Source: Hevea brasiliensis (lineage: Eukaryota > Streptophyta > Magnoliopsida > Malpighiales > Euphorbiaceae). Taken from it: a stretch of 64,000 bases of DNA. The stretch is from contig NC_079503.1 in assembly GCF_030052815.1 (NCBI RefSeq), forward strand, positions 47,224,735-47,288,734, written 5' to 3'. Shown in pieces: positions 12,438-23,995 of the stretch (positions are counted from its first letter, which is position 1; each line of letters opens with the position of its first letter). The notes under the pieces are model-generated. The model saw nothing but the letters and a program-made list of their open reading frames with translations. It was not told the DNA's origin and made no database searches. The position numbers and the translations under genes are program-made.

Positions 12438-12996
12438 AATTTAAATTTCTTCCTCGAAATTTACCTGATGTAAACAGTTGTAGAAACTGTTGCCTCATCG
12501 TCTCTTCACTTTCTCATGTTGCCTCCTTAGTGTTGTGGTGCCTCCAATGCACTTTCACCAGTGGAATCTGCTTATTCCTCAACTCTTTCACTTTCCAAGC
12601 CAGGATCTGTATGGGTTCTTCTTCATATGTCAAATCTAGTTGTACTTCAATTTCTTCCATGGACATGACATGTGAAGGATCTGAGCGGTATCTTCTTAGC
12701 ATAGATACGTGGAATACATTGTGGATCTTATCCAGCTCTGGTGGTAAAGCTAGCCTGTAGGCCACTGGACCCACACGTTCAATGACTTCATATGGGCCAA
12801 TGAACCTAGGGCTTAACTTACCTTTTCTTCCAAACCTCAGTACCTTCTTCCAAACCACATATTCTATTTCCTTTCTCTTCAGGTCGGCATAGGATTTTTG
12901 TCTGTCTGAGGCAACCTTCAGATTGGCTTTGATTAGCTTTACCTTCTCCTCAGTCTGTTTCACCAGGTCTGACCCTACCAGTTTATCTTCACCCAA
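12438..12996 (-). pseudogene. Chromo-A integrase C-terminus with chromodomain-like tail
   Basis: The tail of integrase binds DNA, and in chromoviruses the chromodomain steers integration to heterochromatin. The open stretch 12996-12514 contains the [19 protein letters not shown] block, [12 protein letters not shown], and the chromodomain-type stretch [20 protein letters not shown]. The frame ends at a TGA where relatives have Trp (ATW), a G to A change; the remaining codons run on to about 12440. It is separated from the integrase core by a stop at about 12997-13010. Confidence 0.85.
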
Positions 12997-13167
12997 TTCA
13001 GTCTAGCACACTGCAGTTCTACATTTCCTCCCATACAGTGCTTCACACGGGGCCATTTGGATGCTAGCTTGGTAGCTATTATTGTATGCAAATTCTGCCA
13101 GTGGGTGGTATCTATCCCAACTTCTGTCAAACTCAATAACACAACTCCTCAGCATATCCTCAAGGAC

Positions 13168-13242
13168 CTAACATATATTTCACATTATTATTACCATTTC
13201 AGTTCAATATGTGTACTATTTCAATTGGTTTCATTTGTTTAC
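13168..13242 (-). other. Probable 75-nt spliceosomal intron in the Chromo-A integrase
   Basis: On the minus strand the exon ends CAG and the insert starts GTAAAC and ends TATGTTAG. Removing it joins codons VIQ and VLEDML in frame, exactly as in the intronless Chromo-B (28800-28860) and Chromo-D (46630-46670) genes. The insert is AT-rich and its fourth codon is TGA, so retention would truncate integrase before the catalytic Glu. A related insert occupies the same codon position at 29311-29384. Splicing itself is inferred. Confidence 0.7.
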
Positions 13243-13860
13243 CTGGATTACTCTTTCTGATTGCCCATCCGTCTAAGGATGGAAAGTTGTGCTGAAGTGG
13301 AGTTGTGTACCCAAGGATTCATGCAATTTCTTCCAAAATTTCGATGTAAACCTTGGGTCTCGATCAGATATGATGGAAAGTGAAATTCCATGCAGTCTAA
13401 CTATCTCACTGATATACAATTTTGCTAACTTCTCTAGTGAGTAGTCTGTCCTAACTGGCAGAAAGTGTGCTGACTTCGTCAATCTATCTACTATCACCCA
13501 TACTGCATCATGCTTCTTCTGGGTGAGAGGTAGACCACTTACAAAATCCATGGTGACCCGATCCCATTTCCATTCAAGTATGCGTATAGGCTGTAGCAAA
13601 CCCGATGGAACATGATGTTTTGCCTTGACTTGCTGACATGTAAAGCATTTAGTCACATTGTTAGCTATGTCCTTCTTCATACCAGGCCACCAATAATGAA
13701 GCTTCTGATCATAATAGATTTTTGTACTTCCTAGGTGCATAGCATAAACACTGGTATGTGCCTCATTCAGAATACTGACTTTCAATTTCCCATCATCTAG
13801 TACACATACTCTTCCTTTGTAGTACAGACACCCATATGCTTTCACCTCATACTCAGTTTC

Positions 13861-13865
13861 TTTCC
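13861..13865. repeat. Target-site duplication TTTCC (left copy)
   Basis: TTTCC here and at 17642-17646 flank the solo B LTR inside Chromo-A pol. Confidence 0.9.
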
Positions 13866-16800
13866 TATCACACCCTACCCCTCTGTAAGGCATGACATGA
13901 TCTAGTAGTATACCTAATGAATTACCAACTTCGTCTACTGATAACCCATTAAATACACTACAAGGGATTTTAAAACTTTTCTTACTTCTTTTTACAGTGG
14001 TGAGCACTATTTACAGGTGTTAAAAATATTTTTTTGAACTGAAGTGAAATAGCTAACACATTTGAAGAAATAATAATTTCTGTAAAAATTTTGGCAGAGT
14101 GCCATTTGTATTTTGAATAAAGCAGTTTTTCAAAAACCTGTAAAAAAAAAAAAGCACTTCAAATATATTTCTCAATCTCAAACTCCAACATTTAATCAAC
14201 ACAATATGTTTCTCAACTCAAAACCACAATAATTTTTCAATATTTCCAAAGGCTAAGATAAAAGAAATATAGTACAAATTTTACAAGTCCAAAATATTTT
14301 ACAATTTATTTTACAACTTCAATGTACAATTTTAATTTACAACTGCTCAAAACCAAGAACACTATATACATACAGTGAACACACATTACAATATAAAATG
14401 CAAACTATGGTATACTCAATATACCTAATGATCTCTCAGTGTAGTACCAGCAGCCTAGTCCGCTACCCTATCAATCCGTCTACCTGCGACAACAATGAAA
14501 AGCTATCGCTGAGTAAAATTTACTCAGTGGTGCACCATAACATTTTGAAATGTGATATATAAATATTTTATTGACAATTCACAAATCAAATGATTCACAA
14601 TTCCATTTCACAATTTATAAAGTTCATATAACACAAATTTGATCAAATAACTGAGTAACACAGTTTTGCCAATCAATAACACAATTTGATCAAATAACTG
14701 AACAATATAGTTTTGCCAATCAATAACACAATTTGATCAAATAACTGAAGAATACAGTATTGCCAATCGATAACACAATTTAGGCCATAACACAATTTTT
14801 CAACATATGCCGTGTTGTACACCACGACAAGACACACTCACCCTAATAATCGAAATCAATGAGGGAGGAAGCTAGCTAAATAATGAGTACTCATCCACAA
14901 TCACCTCACTGACAAGTCAAAGAGGGAGGAATATAATGTACTTATCAGAGCACTTGCAGGTGTTACGTATCGCCATCCCTGCAAGCTCCTGGGTTCACGC
15001 GAAAGAGTTCCCAAGAATCGTAGGCATTACGTATCGTCGTCCCTACTTTGCTCTGATACCACTAAACACAATTTATCTCAAAATTTCCATTTACAAAGTA
15101 GGCAACACAATAATTTTCAAATAATATTCCCAAAACCAAAACAATAAAAAAATTATTCATAACTCATTTCTCCAAATATTTTACTAGTAAAGGCAGTGAA
15201 TATAAAAGTATTGTGCACGGACACAATTGAAAACTATAATGTTCAATTAAATTTTTAAGTAGAAAATGAGAAGTCAAAATTATTGTGCACAAGCACAATT
15301 TAAAACAATAACATACAAATAATCATAATTTATTTCAATTAAAAAATTCAAAAGAAATAACTATTGTGCACAAACCTTTGATAACTGTCTCTTGGCTCTG
15401 ACTCAGTATTTCCTTCCCTTTCCCTGAGTCTTTGCTAACTAAAACACATAATTTGAAGTGTTTGAGTACTCATTTTAATGCCTAATAATTAATTTATTGA
15501 ATACTATTATTTCCTTAGTCAACCTAAGATGTTGACCCTCGATGCAGTCTAGGTGAATTAGGTGTTAATGTTACCAATGTATCACATTTAATAGCCTTTT
15601 AGTTTTGGTATATGTTACCCAATTCATTTTCATGTATATTGCATTTTATTGCAATTTGCCCGATTCCAGTATACTAATTTGACCTAGCCGGATGACCTAG
15701 TTCCCTCGGTTTCGGGTTTCGATCAAAACTACAAACTTGTAGGTCTATTTCTTATTGCACGCAGGGCAAAATTTCAGGTCATTCTGAGTTATGTAGACCA
15801 AGTTATGGTCATTTTACTATTGCTGGTCAGAATGTACGAAAATTAGTCACTTTAGGTCATTTTAGGTCACTTTTGGTTCGGTCAGTTTTTGGACCCGAAC
15901 TTGTGCAAGCTATTTGACTTGATTATGGTCATTTCAGGGCTTTGGTGTCTTCATAAGACTTGTAGATATATGTCTCAACTATTCATGGTAAAAATTTCAG
16001 GTCAATTGGACCTGTTTTGAGTGAGTTATGGCCAAAACACTAACTACTGCCCAAATGGTCAATTTTCAGGCCTTAAATGCACTAATCCGAATTTGGTCAT
16101 TTTTCAAGTTACCTTCCAAGCAGAATTTTGTTAAGCTTCCTTCATGAAAGTTGGCAATTTTTGTGCCTAGTTTCACCTCCAATTAGTTTCATACCAATTG
16201 GAGCCACACACTTTAGGTTCTAAGCCCAAAACACACATTGCCCTATTGCACATTATTCATCACTCATCAATTACACTTTTAACACTTACAAAGTTACACA
16301 TTCATGCCATTTCTGTTTTGTACCATAACATAAACACATTTCACAAGACATTTTTGGTCATTTTGGTAGCTTATAACCACACTCAATATGCACATTACAG
16401 TCCAGAATTTTCCAAGTTCAAATTACAAACAATTTAACCACATAACCAAGCTCATTCACATGTCCAAACTCAAACCTTTATACCCAAGTACAAGCTGCCA
16501 TAACAAGCACCATAATTCAACCATATAATTCCATAAACCAAACCATGAAACAACATTTTTATGGTTCACAATTCAAGCTGCCGATTTGTACCTCACTTTG
16601 AATAAAGTTCAAAGCTTCCAAATTCAAGTATACATTCACATATACTTAGTATACATCACTCAATTTATTCCTACACATATAAAAACTTAATCAACCCTTT
16701 AATCTACCATTTATAAGCAAGAATAAACTGCCCTTAAGGAGTTTCCATGGTTGCCAAAAATACACATCTCCCTTAATACATCAATCTCCAAAAATCTCTC

Positions 16801-17641
16801 CACAATTCAAGTACCCATAACATCCTCACAAACTTTAATGAAGCAATAATAAAAAACACATACTTACCACTTTGGAAACTCTTCAAAACCTTGACCAAAC
16901 TTGATCTTCTTGCTGCCTATTTACTGCCCAAGTGGTGTAGAGCAATTTTAGTGAAGGAATCAAGTGGAAAAATGGCTTGGAGATGAGAGAATGGAGCTTG
17001 CATGGAGCTTGGAAGCTTTGGCCATGGAGCACTATTGAATTTTGATGTTAGTTTATTCATAAGTTTCATTTTCCCACATTTAACTCACCATTTTTACTAT
17101 TTACATTAGGTACCACTAATTTAATTTTTCATGATATTTTCCAAGTGTAATATTATTTATTTTTAATGGACATTTAGGTCAAAAGACAACTTGGGGTGTC
17201 AAATAACCACAATGCCCTTGTTTAGGTTGCATTCCCGATTTTTCGATAACACCGGGTTTTGTCATTTTCTCGATTTCTCACTTTTCTTTGTACTAATTAA
17301 TTAATTTTTCTTTGATATTTCTAATGATATTTATACTTCAATAGATATTTATTTAATTCATAAAAATATTTTTCAGGGTTCCCCACGGTCCAGGGCTAGT
17401 CAATGGTCCACGCCGCGACTTCCTGGTGCGGTCACCCATCGCTAGGGTTCTCAGCTCGTTTAACTTGGTTACATTTCATTGCTATTAATTTTCCTTTGTT
17501 TTTCTTGTATTTTATTTTCTTGTATTTCATTATTTTATGTCTTCTCACTCATATCTAAGTGTAGTTCTAGGCATCCTAGCTGTCCGGACAACACTGATCA
17601 CAGGAACAGTAGAACGCACTACCGAACATAGGGGTGTTACA
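13866..17641 (-). mobile_element. Solo LTR of Chromo-B family (3776 bp), TSD TTTCC
   Basis: Plus-strand ends are TATCACACCCTACCCC and GAACATAGGGGTGTTACA; TTTCC repeats on both sides. It splits Chromo-A pol between RNase H and integrase. It contains a 47-bp tandem array (14631-14780), a primer-site-like motif at 15049-15062 and the shared module at 15670-16200. GTAAGT donor on the minus strand with GT starting at 16867. Short ORFs within it (for example 16198-16437) are not genes. Confidence 0.92.
14631..14780. repeat. Three tandem 47-bp units inside a solo B LTR
   Basis: Units begin ACACAATTTGATCAAATAAC and continue with GTTTTGCCAATCAATA; starts at 14631, 14679 and 14726. Not seen in the other B LTRs here. 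Confidence 0.85.
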
Positions 17642-17646
17642 TTTCC

Positions 17647-18463
17647 CGTATGAGATTTTACTCAAAATAGCTTTTAACTTCTCATTTGCCTTCTGCCCAT
17701 CTAAAATTTGCTGTAGTAGGTTTGGTCTCACTTACAACTCAGCCAAAATAGCTCCATCTCAAGCTAAGGATAAATGGGCATTCAATGATCTCAAAGCTGT
17801 GATGGATTTTCTGCTTAAAACATCAGCAAATACATTTGCCTTCCCAGGATGGTAATCAATCACACAATCATAGTTCTTTAGGATCTCAATCCATCGCCTC
17901 TGTCTAAGGTTGAGCTCCTTCTGGGTTTGCAAGTATTTTAGGCTTTTGTGGTCTGTGTAAATGTAACACTTTTCACCATACAAGTAATGCCTCCATATCT
18001 TCAGTGCAAGGATAATTACTGCCAACTATAGATCATGGGTAGGGTAATTCTGTTCATGTGGCCTTAGCTGCCTAGAAACATAGGCGACCACCTTCCCCTC
18101 TTGCATCAATACACACCCTAACCCATTATGCGAGGCATCACTGTAGACCACAAAGTCCTTTCCCGACACTGGCTGTGTTAACATTGGTGCCTCTATCAAC
18201 ATAGCCTTCAACTTCTCAAAACTGGCTTGACACTTATCATTCCAGTCAAATTTGACATTCTTGTGTAACAACTTGGTCATTGGAGCAGTTATTAAAGAAA
18301 ATCCCTTCACAAATCTTCTGTAATACCCAGTTAGCCCTAAGAAACTTTTGACCTCAGTTGTAATCCTGGGAGGCTTCCATTCCATCACTACTTCTATTTT
18401 CTTGGGATCCACTCTAATCCTATCAGCTGACACTATGTGTCCAAGGAATGCAATCTCATTCAA
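17647..18463 (-). pseudogene. Chromo-A RT C-terminus and RNase H
   Basis: RNase H removes the RNA strand during reverse transcription. From 18463 the frame gives [11 protein letters not shown], the RT connection ([10 protein letters not shown]) and the RNase H start ([15 protein letters not shown]); after a stop at 18026 it continues with [22 protein letters not shown] and the final Asp region ([12 protein letters not shown]). Stops stand where relatives have Trp (18464-18466) and Glu (18026-18028). Sequence after 17759 is out of frame up to the solo B LTR at 17641, beyond which integrase follows at 13865. Confidence 0.88.
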
Positions 18464-20359
18464 CTAGAAGTCACACTGGGACAACTTAGCATACAACTTC
18501 TTTTCTCTCAGGGTTTGTAGAACAATTCTTAAATGCTCATCATGTTCTTCCCTGGTCTTGGAATACACCAAAATATCATCAATAAAGACCACTACAAACC
18601 GATCTAAGTATGGATGGAAGATACGGTTCATAAGGTCCATGAATGCCGCTGGTGCATTTGTTAGGCCAAAGGGCATCACCAGAAACTCATAATGCCCATA
18701 CCAGGTCCTGAATGCAGTCTTTAGCACATCTGCATCCTTCACCCTCAACTGATGATACCCTGATCTGAGATCAATTTTAGAAAATACTCCTGCTCCCTTC
18801 AACTGATCAAACAGATCATCAATTTTAAGCAACGGATATTTATTCTTCACTGTCACTTTATTCAACTGCCGGTAATCAATGCATAACCTCAAAGTCCCAT
18901 CCTTCTTCTTTACAAACAGCACTGGGGCTCCCCATGGTAACACACTGGGGCGTATGAACCCTTTATCCAGTAACTTCTGTAACTGGATTTTCAGTTCCTT
19001 CAATTCTGTGGGTGCCATCCTATAAGGAGCAATAGAGATTGGTGCTATACCTAGCAGTATCTCAATAGCAAACTCAACTTCCCTTTCTGGTGGCAAGCCA
19101 GGTAATTCTTCAGGGAACACATCAAGGAAGTCTCTTACTGCGGGTATGTCACACAGATATGGCTTAGCCTGCGTAGTATCCACCACATGTGCTAGGTAGG
19201 CTTCACAACCTTTTCTCATCAATTTTCTTGCAACTGTGGCTGAGATGACATTGGACAAGAAATCTGTCCTTTCCCCCACAACTGTAATCTCATTACCCTC
19301 AGGAGTTTTCAATGAGATTCTCTTCAACTTACAATCAACCATTGCCTGATGACGTGACAACCAGTCCATTCTCAAAATCACGTCAAACTCATGGAAAGGC
19401 CACTCAATCAGGTCTGCCAAGAATTCATACCCTTGAATCCTTAATGGGCAACCCTTGTACACTTTGTTCACCACTACACTATGACCCAATGGAATAGTGA
19501 CCAGGATGTCTTGGTCACTCTCCTCTACTAGTATCCCCCTGTTTATGGGTAGGTTGATGCAGATGTATGAATGAGTGGATCCTGGATCCACCAATGCATG
19601 CACAGATGTATTGTAGAGGGAGAACGTACCCCTGATGACATCCGAGGCATCTTGCTCCTCTTGAGCTCTTATGGCATAGGTTCTAGCAGGTGGTCTACCC
19701 TCAAGCCTCTCTGGTAGCTCAGATGCAGGTCTCTGTGATGGTTCCACTGCCTCAGATTTGCTAAATTTCCTACCCCTTTGTGGTGCAGGAGCAGGTCTAT
19801 CTGCTTGTGTTGGAGCAGTTCTATGTGGACAGTTCCTCAACTGATGCTCTATTGACCCACACCTTAAGCAGGCACCAGTCACTCTCCAACACTCCCCCTT
19901 ATGCCATTTTAGGCAATGCGGACATGCAGAAGATGCTAGGGTTTGTCCCCTGAACCCCGTCCCTAGAGAGCTGCCCACTGATGATGTGGACTGACCTCTC
20001 CTAGGGATGAACTTTGGCTTGGGCCCCTGAGACTGACCCTGACCCTGACCTTGAGGTTGACCTGGACTCTGTGCAGGTGGACCTTTGAACTTCTTCCCAG
20101 GTGCAAGAGATGAACCAGACTGACCCGGACCCCTCTTCTGCTGTCTCTCCCTTCTGGTTTGCTCACTTATTCTATCCTTTTCAACTTTTAATGCAGCTTT
20201 ACCTAACATGGTGAAGTTTGTGATTCCCAAGGCAGTGATCATGATCTTTATATTGTCATTTAATCCCTCTTCAAATCTCTTGCACCTTTCAGCCTCATTA
20301 GGGACTATCTCCCTTCTGTAGTAGCTCAGCCTAACAAATTCCTTTTCATACTTGGCCAT
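18464..20359 (-). CDS. Chromo-A gag C-terminus, aspartic protease and RT (631-codon open frame)
   Basis: This is the longest open frame in the window. Residues 1-60 are late capsid. Residues 75-145 are a basic, Gln/Gly/Pro-rich linker. Residues 146-177 hold a double zinc-binding motif ([12 protein letters not shown], then CX2CX4HX4C). The protease active site is DPGST at 258-262, with Pro where many relatives have Ser or Thr. RT begins near 450, with [11 protein letters not shown] at about 528-538 and the catalytic FIDD at 592-595. The apparent Met start is internal: the polyprotein begins at 23931 and a stop just upstream (20360-20375) breaks the frame. It ends at a TAG replacing Trp. Confidence 0.9.
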   Translation of the reverse strand: MAKYEKEFVRLSYYRREIVPNEAERCKRFEEGLNDNIKIMITALGITNFTMLGKAALKVEKDRISEQTRRERQQKRGPGQSGSSLAPGKKFKGPPAQSPGQPQGQGQGQSQGPKPKFIPRRGQSTSSVGSSLGTGFRGQTLASSACPHCLKWHKGECWRVTGACLRCGSIEHQLRNCPHRTAPTQADRPAPAPQRGRKFSKSEAVEPSQRPASELPERLEGRPPARTYAIRAQEEQDASDVIRGTFSLYNTSVHALVDPGSTHSYICINLPINRGILVEESDQDILVTIPLGHSVVVNKVYKGCPLRIQGYEFLADLIEWPFHEFDVILRMDWLSRHQAMVDCKLKRISLKTPEGNEITVVGERTDFLSNVISATVARKLMRKGCEAYLAHVVDTTQAKPYLCDIPAVRDFLDVFPEELPGLPPEREVEFAIEILLGIAPISIAPYRMAPTELKELKIQLQKLLDKGFIRPSVLPWGAPVLFVKKKDGTLRLCIDYRQLNKVTVKNKYPLLKIDDLFDQLKGAGVFSKIDLRSGYHQLRVKDADVLKTAFRTWYGHYEFLVMPFGLTNAPAAFMDLMNRIFHPYLDRFVVVFIDDILVYSKTREEHDEHLRIVLQTLREKKLYAKLSQCDF

Positions 20360-20655
20360 TGTCAGCTATCTCTGCCTCAGGTTAATGAACTCTTTTCTTC
20401 TCTTTTTCAGGTATACACTACCCACATATTTCTTCTTGAACTCTGAGAGGAAGAAGTCCCAAGTTATTACTTCAGGCTGCACTTCACTAGACACTGTATC
20501 CCACCATTGGTAGGCATCATCTTGCAACAGAGATACAACAGCTTCTAGATTTTGTTCTGGAGTGCAGTGGAGTTGTTTTAAAACTCTTCCTGTTATGTTC
20601 AACCAATTTTCGGTTACAACAGAATCATCTTCTCTCTTGCCAAAGAAATCTATTG
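20360..20655 (-). pseudogene. Chromo-A gag, middle part
   Basis: Capsid portion of Gag between the solo A LTR and the long pol frame. The stretch 20602-20366 reads NITGRVLKQLHCTPEQ and AYQWWDTVSSEV, ending YVGSVYLKKRRKEFINLRQR before an in-frame stop. Relatives have the DRTVAEYEKEF motif here, which continues in the next ORF. The upstream codons continue on the other side of the 20656-23685 insertion. Confidence 0.85.
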
Positions 20656-23600
20656 TGTAACACCCTCCCGGTAACTACTCCGTACATCCTACTGTTCCGG
20701 TGACCGGTGTCGGTCCGGACAGCTAGAATGTTCAGAAAAATATTTAAACTAAAGTGAGGAACCATAATTAACTAAAACATTGATAAGAAAAATTTAGTAA
20801 AAATTTTAGAAATAAAATACAAACAAGTTAAACGAGCCGGTGCCCTAGCGATGGGTAACCAGAGGGAAGTTGCGGTTCTCGCAACGAGGAGCCCTAGACC
20901 CGAGAGAAAAATTATAAAATAATTTTTGGGACTCCAGAGAAGGGTTACTGAGGTTCCTATGGCATTAGAATGCCAAGAAAATACCTAGAAAAATTTTTCA
21001 ATCTGTACAGACAATTTTGACCCGTTCAGCCAAACGGAGGGCATTTTGGTCATTTCGCCTACAGAGGTGATTTTTGGCCGACTTGTCCAGTTGAGTAAAT
21101 AATTAATATGACATAAAATATGAATAAAAATTACTAGAAATTAAATTGAAAATGAGTAGTGGAGGAAAGAAAAGAAAGTGAGGAAAAAGCTCATTTATGA
21201 CATCATGGTGATGTCATTAAGAAAACTATGACCAATCACAATTAAGCCATCATTTGACTAACTAATAAAGAGACTAAATGAAGACCAAATAACCAAAAAT
21301 TGCAGCAGCCATCTCCCTCCCCAAAAGGCAGCCGAAACATGCCCTAGACCCCTCCATTGATTTTTTTTTCAATAAAGCTTAATTTCTCCCTTTGTTACAC
21401 CACTAAACCCTAACCCCTTTCATTAAATCTTGACCATATCACTTGGGGAAGCTTTTGGAAGCCAAGAAGAAGAAGGAAAGTGAAGTTTTGAGCTTGGGAA
21501 AAATCTCCCTACAAGAGGTTAGTGCATATATGTAGTTAAAACTCATTAATTCCATGATTGAGGCTTGTAATGGATGAGAAATTGTGAAATAAATGAAACA
21601 AATTCATGTGTATGTCCACCATAGAATTTGGCAGCCCTAATAGAGGAATGGTTTTGATTGTTTTAATGGACTTAAAGTGAGCTAAAAATGGTGTTTAAGG
21701 TATGAATATGCATGGATGTTGAACTAGTGTGCTAATTGAGGTTTATCGGTAAATTGAGTTGGACATTAGGGTTTTGAGAAGTGAAACTTTGACTTGGCTT
21801 ATGAAACTGTTAAAGAACACTCTAATGGTCAATTAGTGACCATTTGAGGTATGTTGACCATAAATTGGACTGAAAAATGGCTTGGCAAAGAGAATGACTA
21901 TGCTGCCTAAAGACCGCAGAATGGGGACTGAGAATCCAGTCCAATTACACAGCCATAACTTTGGCTGTGTTGATCCAATTGGTGTTTGGCCAATTGGACA
22001 TGAAACTAGGCTTATAATGGCACATTTTTTCTGAAGAAACCATGCCCAAAAGACCAAAGCAAGAGGACCAAAACTTGGCCCCAATCCGGATACCCTGCAA
22101 CTGATTCTGCAGAATTGACCAAATGAACAGTAACTGTTCATTTGGCCATAACTCACTGTAGATATGGTCAATTGACCTGAAGTTTTTACAGCAAAAATTT
22201 AAGACATATACAAACAACTTTCATGAAGGAACCTACCCCAAATTATGGCCAGAACCAATTCAAAAATGCAATCACAATCACTGTTCATGTTACTGTAGAT
22301 ATGGTCAATTCTGCAGATTGGCAATCCGGCCAGCTGTGGTTTTTGAGCCATATCTGGAGCTACAAAACTCCAAATGGAGTGATTTAAAAAAGGAAATTCA
22401 ACTAGACAAAATAAGGAACAAGTTTCATGTTTGTCGTTTCTTCAAATTCCCACTGCAACAGTGTTTAATGGAACAGTAAACATATGCTTCAAAAACTGAA
22501 AATTTCTGCCCTCTTGGTTTTAAGTTAGAAATGGTAAATGTGACCAATCCCAACAAGTGTAAAAAGCAAAATGTGGTATGTTGGGAGTGCCAAAACTAAT
22601 GTACCTAATTTCTACCTAAAAGTCAACATTTTAGTTGACCAAAGAGGTGAATAGTGACACCGAAACTTGAAATTCAAAGATTGAAGAATTTTAAAGTATC
22701 GAATGCCCTAGTATACCTAACAAGATTGGTTTGGATAGTTTGGAATGCCAATAGGGTTTAGTTAGCAGTACTGCACATGGCAATATGCCATTCTGTGATT
22801 TTATGGTTTTTAACCATTCTAACCTTGTATTGAGACTTGGCCTTGTGCCTGATGTATTTACAGCTTGTTAGCTATTTTGTTGCACACCGGGAGATGCATA
22901 TGTGACCGATGGTGTGACGGCCCGAGGTACTAGATACCCAGTGCCAGTTTACCCGTTATCCAGTCCAGTCGTCTAGTGTAGGTTACTTGGGGCAACCAAA
23001 TGGATAAAAGTGAACAAAGTTAATGAAATAATGAATATACCAACACCAAACAAAGAAAGCATACACATTCTATACACATTTATTTTCTTGCTATTTTCTT
23101 TTATTATATTATTGCACCACTAAGCATTATTGCTTAGCGCGTTGCTTTTGCCACGTGTAGGTACTGGAGATCCCGATCGTGAGCCCAGTAGACCACAGAC
23201 TGGGTGAGTCCATCCTGCAGTTCTGCACAGTGTCCTTGTCACCTCAACTTCTGCAGTGCATTGGTAAGACACTAGGTGTCATTTTGATATTTTGTAGCAA
23301 ATTTTTACTTTCTCATATGTATTTGAACTTATGTAATATATTTTGATGTTCATGTAAATAATGAAAGTTATGACTATGAATGCAAAATTTGAGCATTTAT
23401 TTATTGCTTGTATATGAGTATTATGAGAAATGGATGTTTGAGAAATGAAAAGGTTATTGAGAACTGAAATTGAGAAATATTGTTGAGATTTTGGATATTG
23501 GAGTTTGAGATGATTGAATACAAATTTCGGAACCTCAAATAAATTATAATTTCAATAAATGAACTATATTTCACAAACTATATTCAAAACCTTGACAAAA

Positions 23601-23685
23601 ATTAATTAAGGTAAAATAGAGTGTGCCGGTACACCGTGTGGCATAGCTTGCTCGGCTACACTGTAGACGGGTAAGGGGTGTCACA
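20656..23685 (+). mobile_element. Solo Chromo-A LTR (3030 bp) inserted in Chromo-A gag, opposite orientation
   Basis: Starts TGTAACACCCTCCCGG and ends AGGGGTGTCACA. It is flanked by TATTG (20651-20655) and CATTG (23686-23690), one base different. It is the same LTR family as the host element but reads on the plus strand, so it is a separate insertion and not part of the host LTR pair. It shows the donor-like GAG|GTTAGT with GT at 21518 and a variant of the LTR palindrome at 21195-21216. No coding content. Confidence 0.88.
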
Positions 23686-23931
23686 CATTGTGCCAAATTT
23701 TCATAGTCTTTCCAGGTGTGATTTCTACTGTGGAGGTGGTGGTGGTGGCGGCATTACCCTAGCCATTTGTCTGAAGAATTCGGCCGTTTGCTGGAACATA
23801 GCCTGTGGAGGCTGAGCAGGCTCTGCTGGAGCTAGTGGAGCAGGTTCTCCCCTACCCCCAGTCTCAGCTACTGCAGGTGGAGCATGACTCTCCACTTCCT
23901 CCTCAACTGCCCTCTGAGATGTGGGGTCCAT
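23686..23931 (-). pseudogene. Chromo-A gag N-terminus with true start codon
   Basis: The ATG at 23929-23931 opens a frame starting MDPTSQRAVEEEVE, followed by an Ala/Pro/Glu-rich stretch and MFQQTAEFFRQMARVMPP with a poly-Pro run from a GGT repeat. The frame is cut by the solo A LTR at 23685; homologous capsid codons resume at 20655. I chose this start because it lies 4 bases after a strong 3' splice site (23935-23957) and matches the EFFRQM-type Gag N-termini seen in Chromo-B (ATFFQQMANNL). Confidence 0.8.
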
Positions 23932-23934
23932 ATC

Positions 23935-23957
23935 CTAATCAAAATAACAAAGAAAAA
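23935..23957 (-). promoter_or_regulatory. Putative 3' splice site just before Chromo-A gag
   Basis: On the minus strand a pyrimidine-rich run (TTTTTCTTTGTTATTTTG) ends in ATTAG, followed by GATATGGACC, where ATG is the gag start. Paired with the LTR donor at 37370, it would remove the rest of the LTR and the primer site. Splicing is inferred. Confidence 0.55.
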
Positions 23958-23990
23958 CAGATCTACATTAGTGTCACCTCGACTCTTACA

Positions 23991-23995
23991 AATAC
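23991..23995. repeat. Target-site duplication AATAC (left copy)
   Basis: AATAC here and at 34997-35001 flank Chromo-B in the leader of Chromo-A. Confidence 0.95.

Larger units (their letters stand above)
12997..13865 (-). pseudogene. Chromo-A integrase core, with a probable intron
   Basis: Integrase inserts the DNA copy into the host genome. Reading from 13865 down, the HHCC zinc-binding region ([17 protein letters not shown], then CFTCQQVK) is followed by the DDE core: D in VTMDFVSG and D in SDRDPRF. The first residues of the long ORF ending at 14007 belong to the inserted B LTR, not to integrase. A CAG to TAG stop lies at about 13273 (FHP*TDG). Coding then continues to VIQ, is interrupted by a 75-base GT-AG segment (13168-13242), and resumes with VLEDMLRSC. 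Confidence 0.85.

Noticed and set aside
13866..14007. The first residues of the 244-codon ORF ending at 14007 as an integrase N-terminus
   Set aside because: They translate the end of a solo B LTR; the same peptide appears at 23868-24104 and 11135-11449, always in LTR sequence. True integrase begins at about 13865.
20656..23685. Reading 12424 and 20656 as the two LTRs of one 8-kb element
   Set aside because: The two are in opposite orientation, and separate duplications (TAACT for the whole element, TATTG/CATTG for this LTR) show that it is a later insertion.
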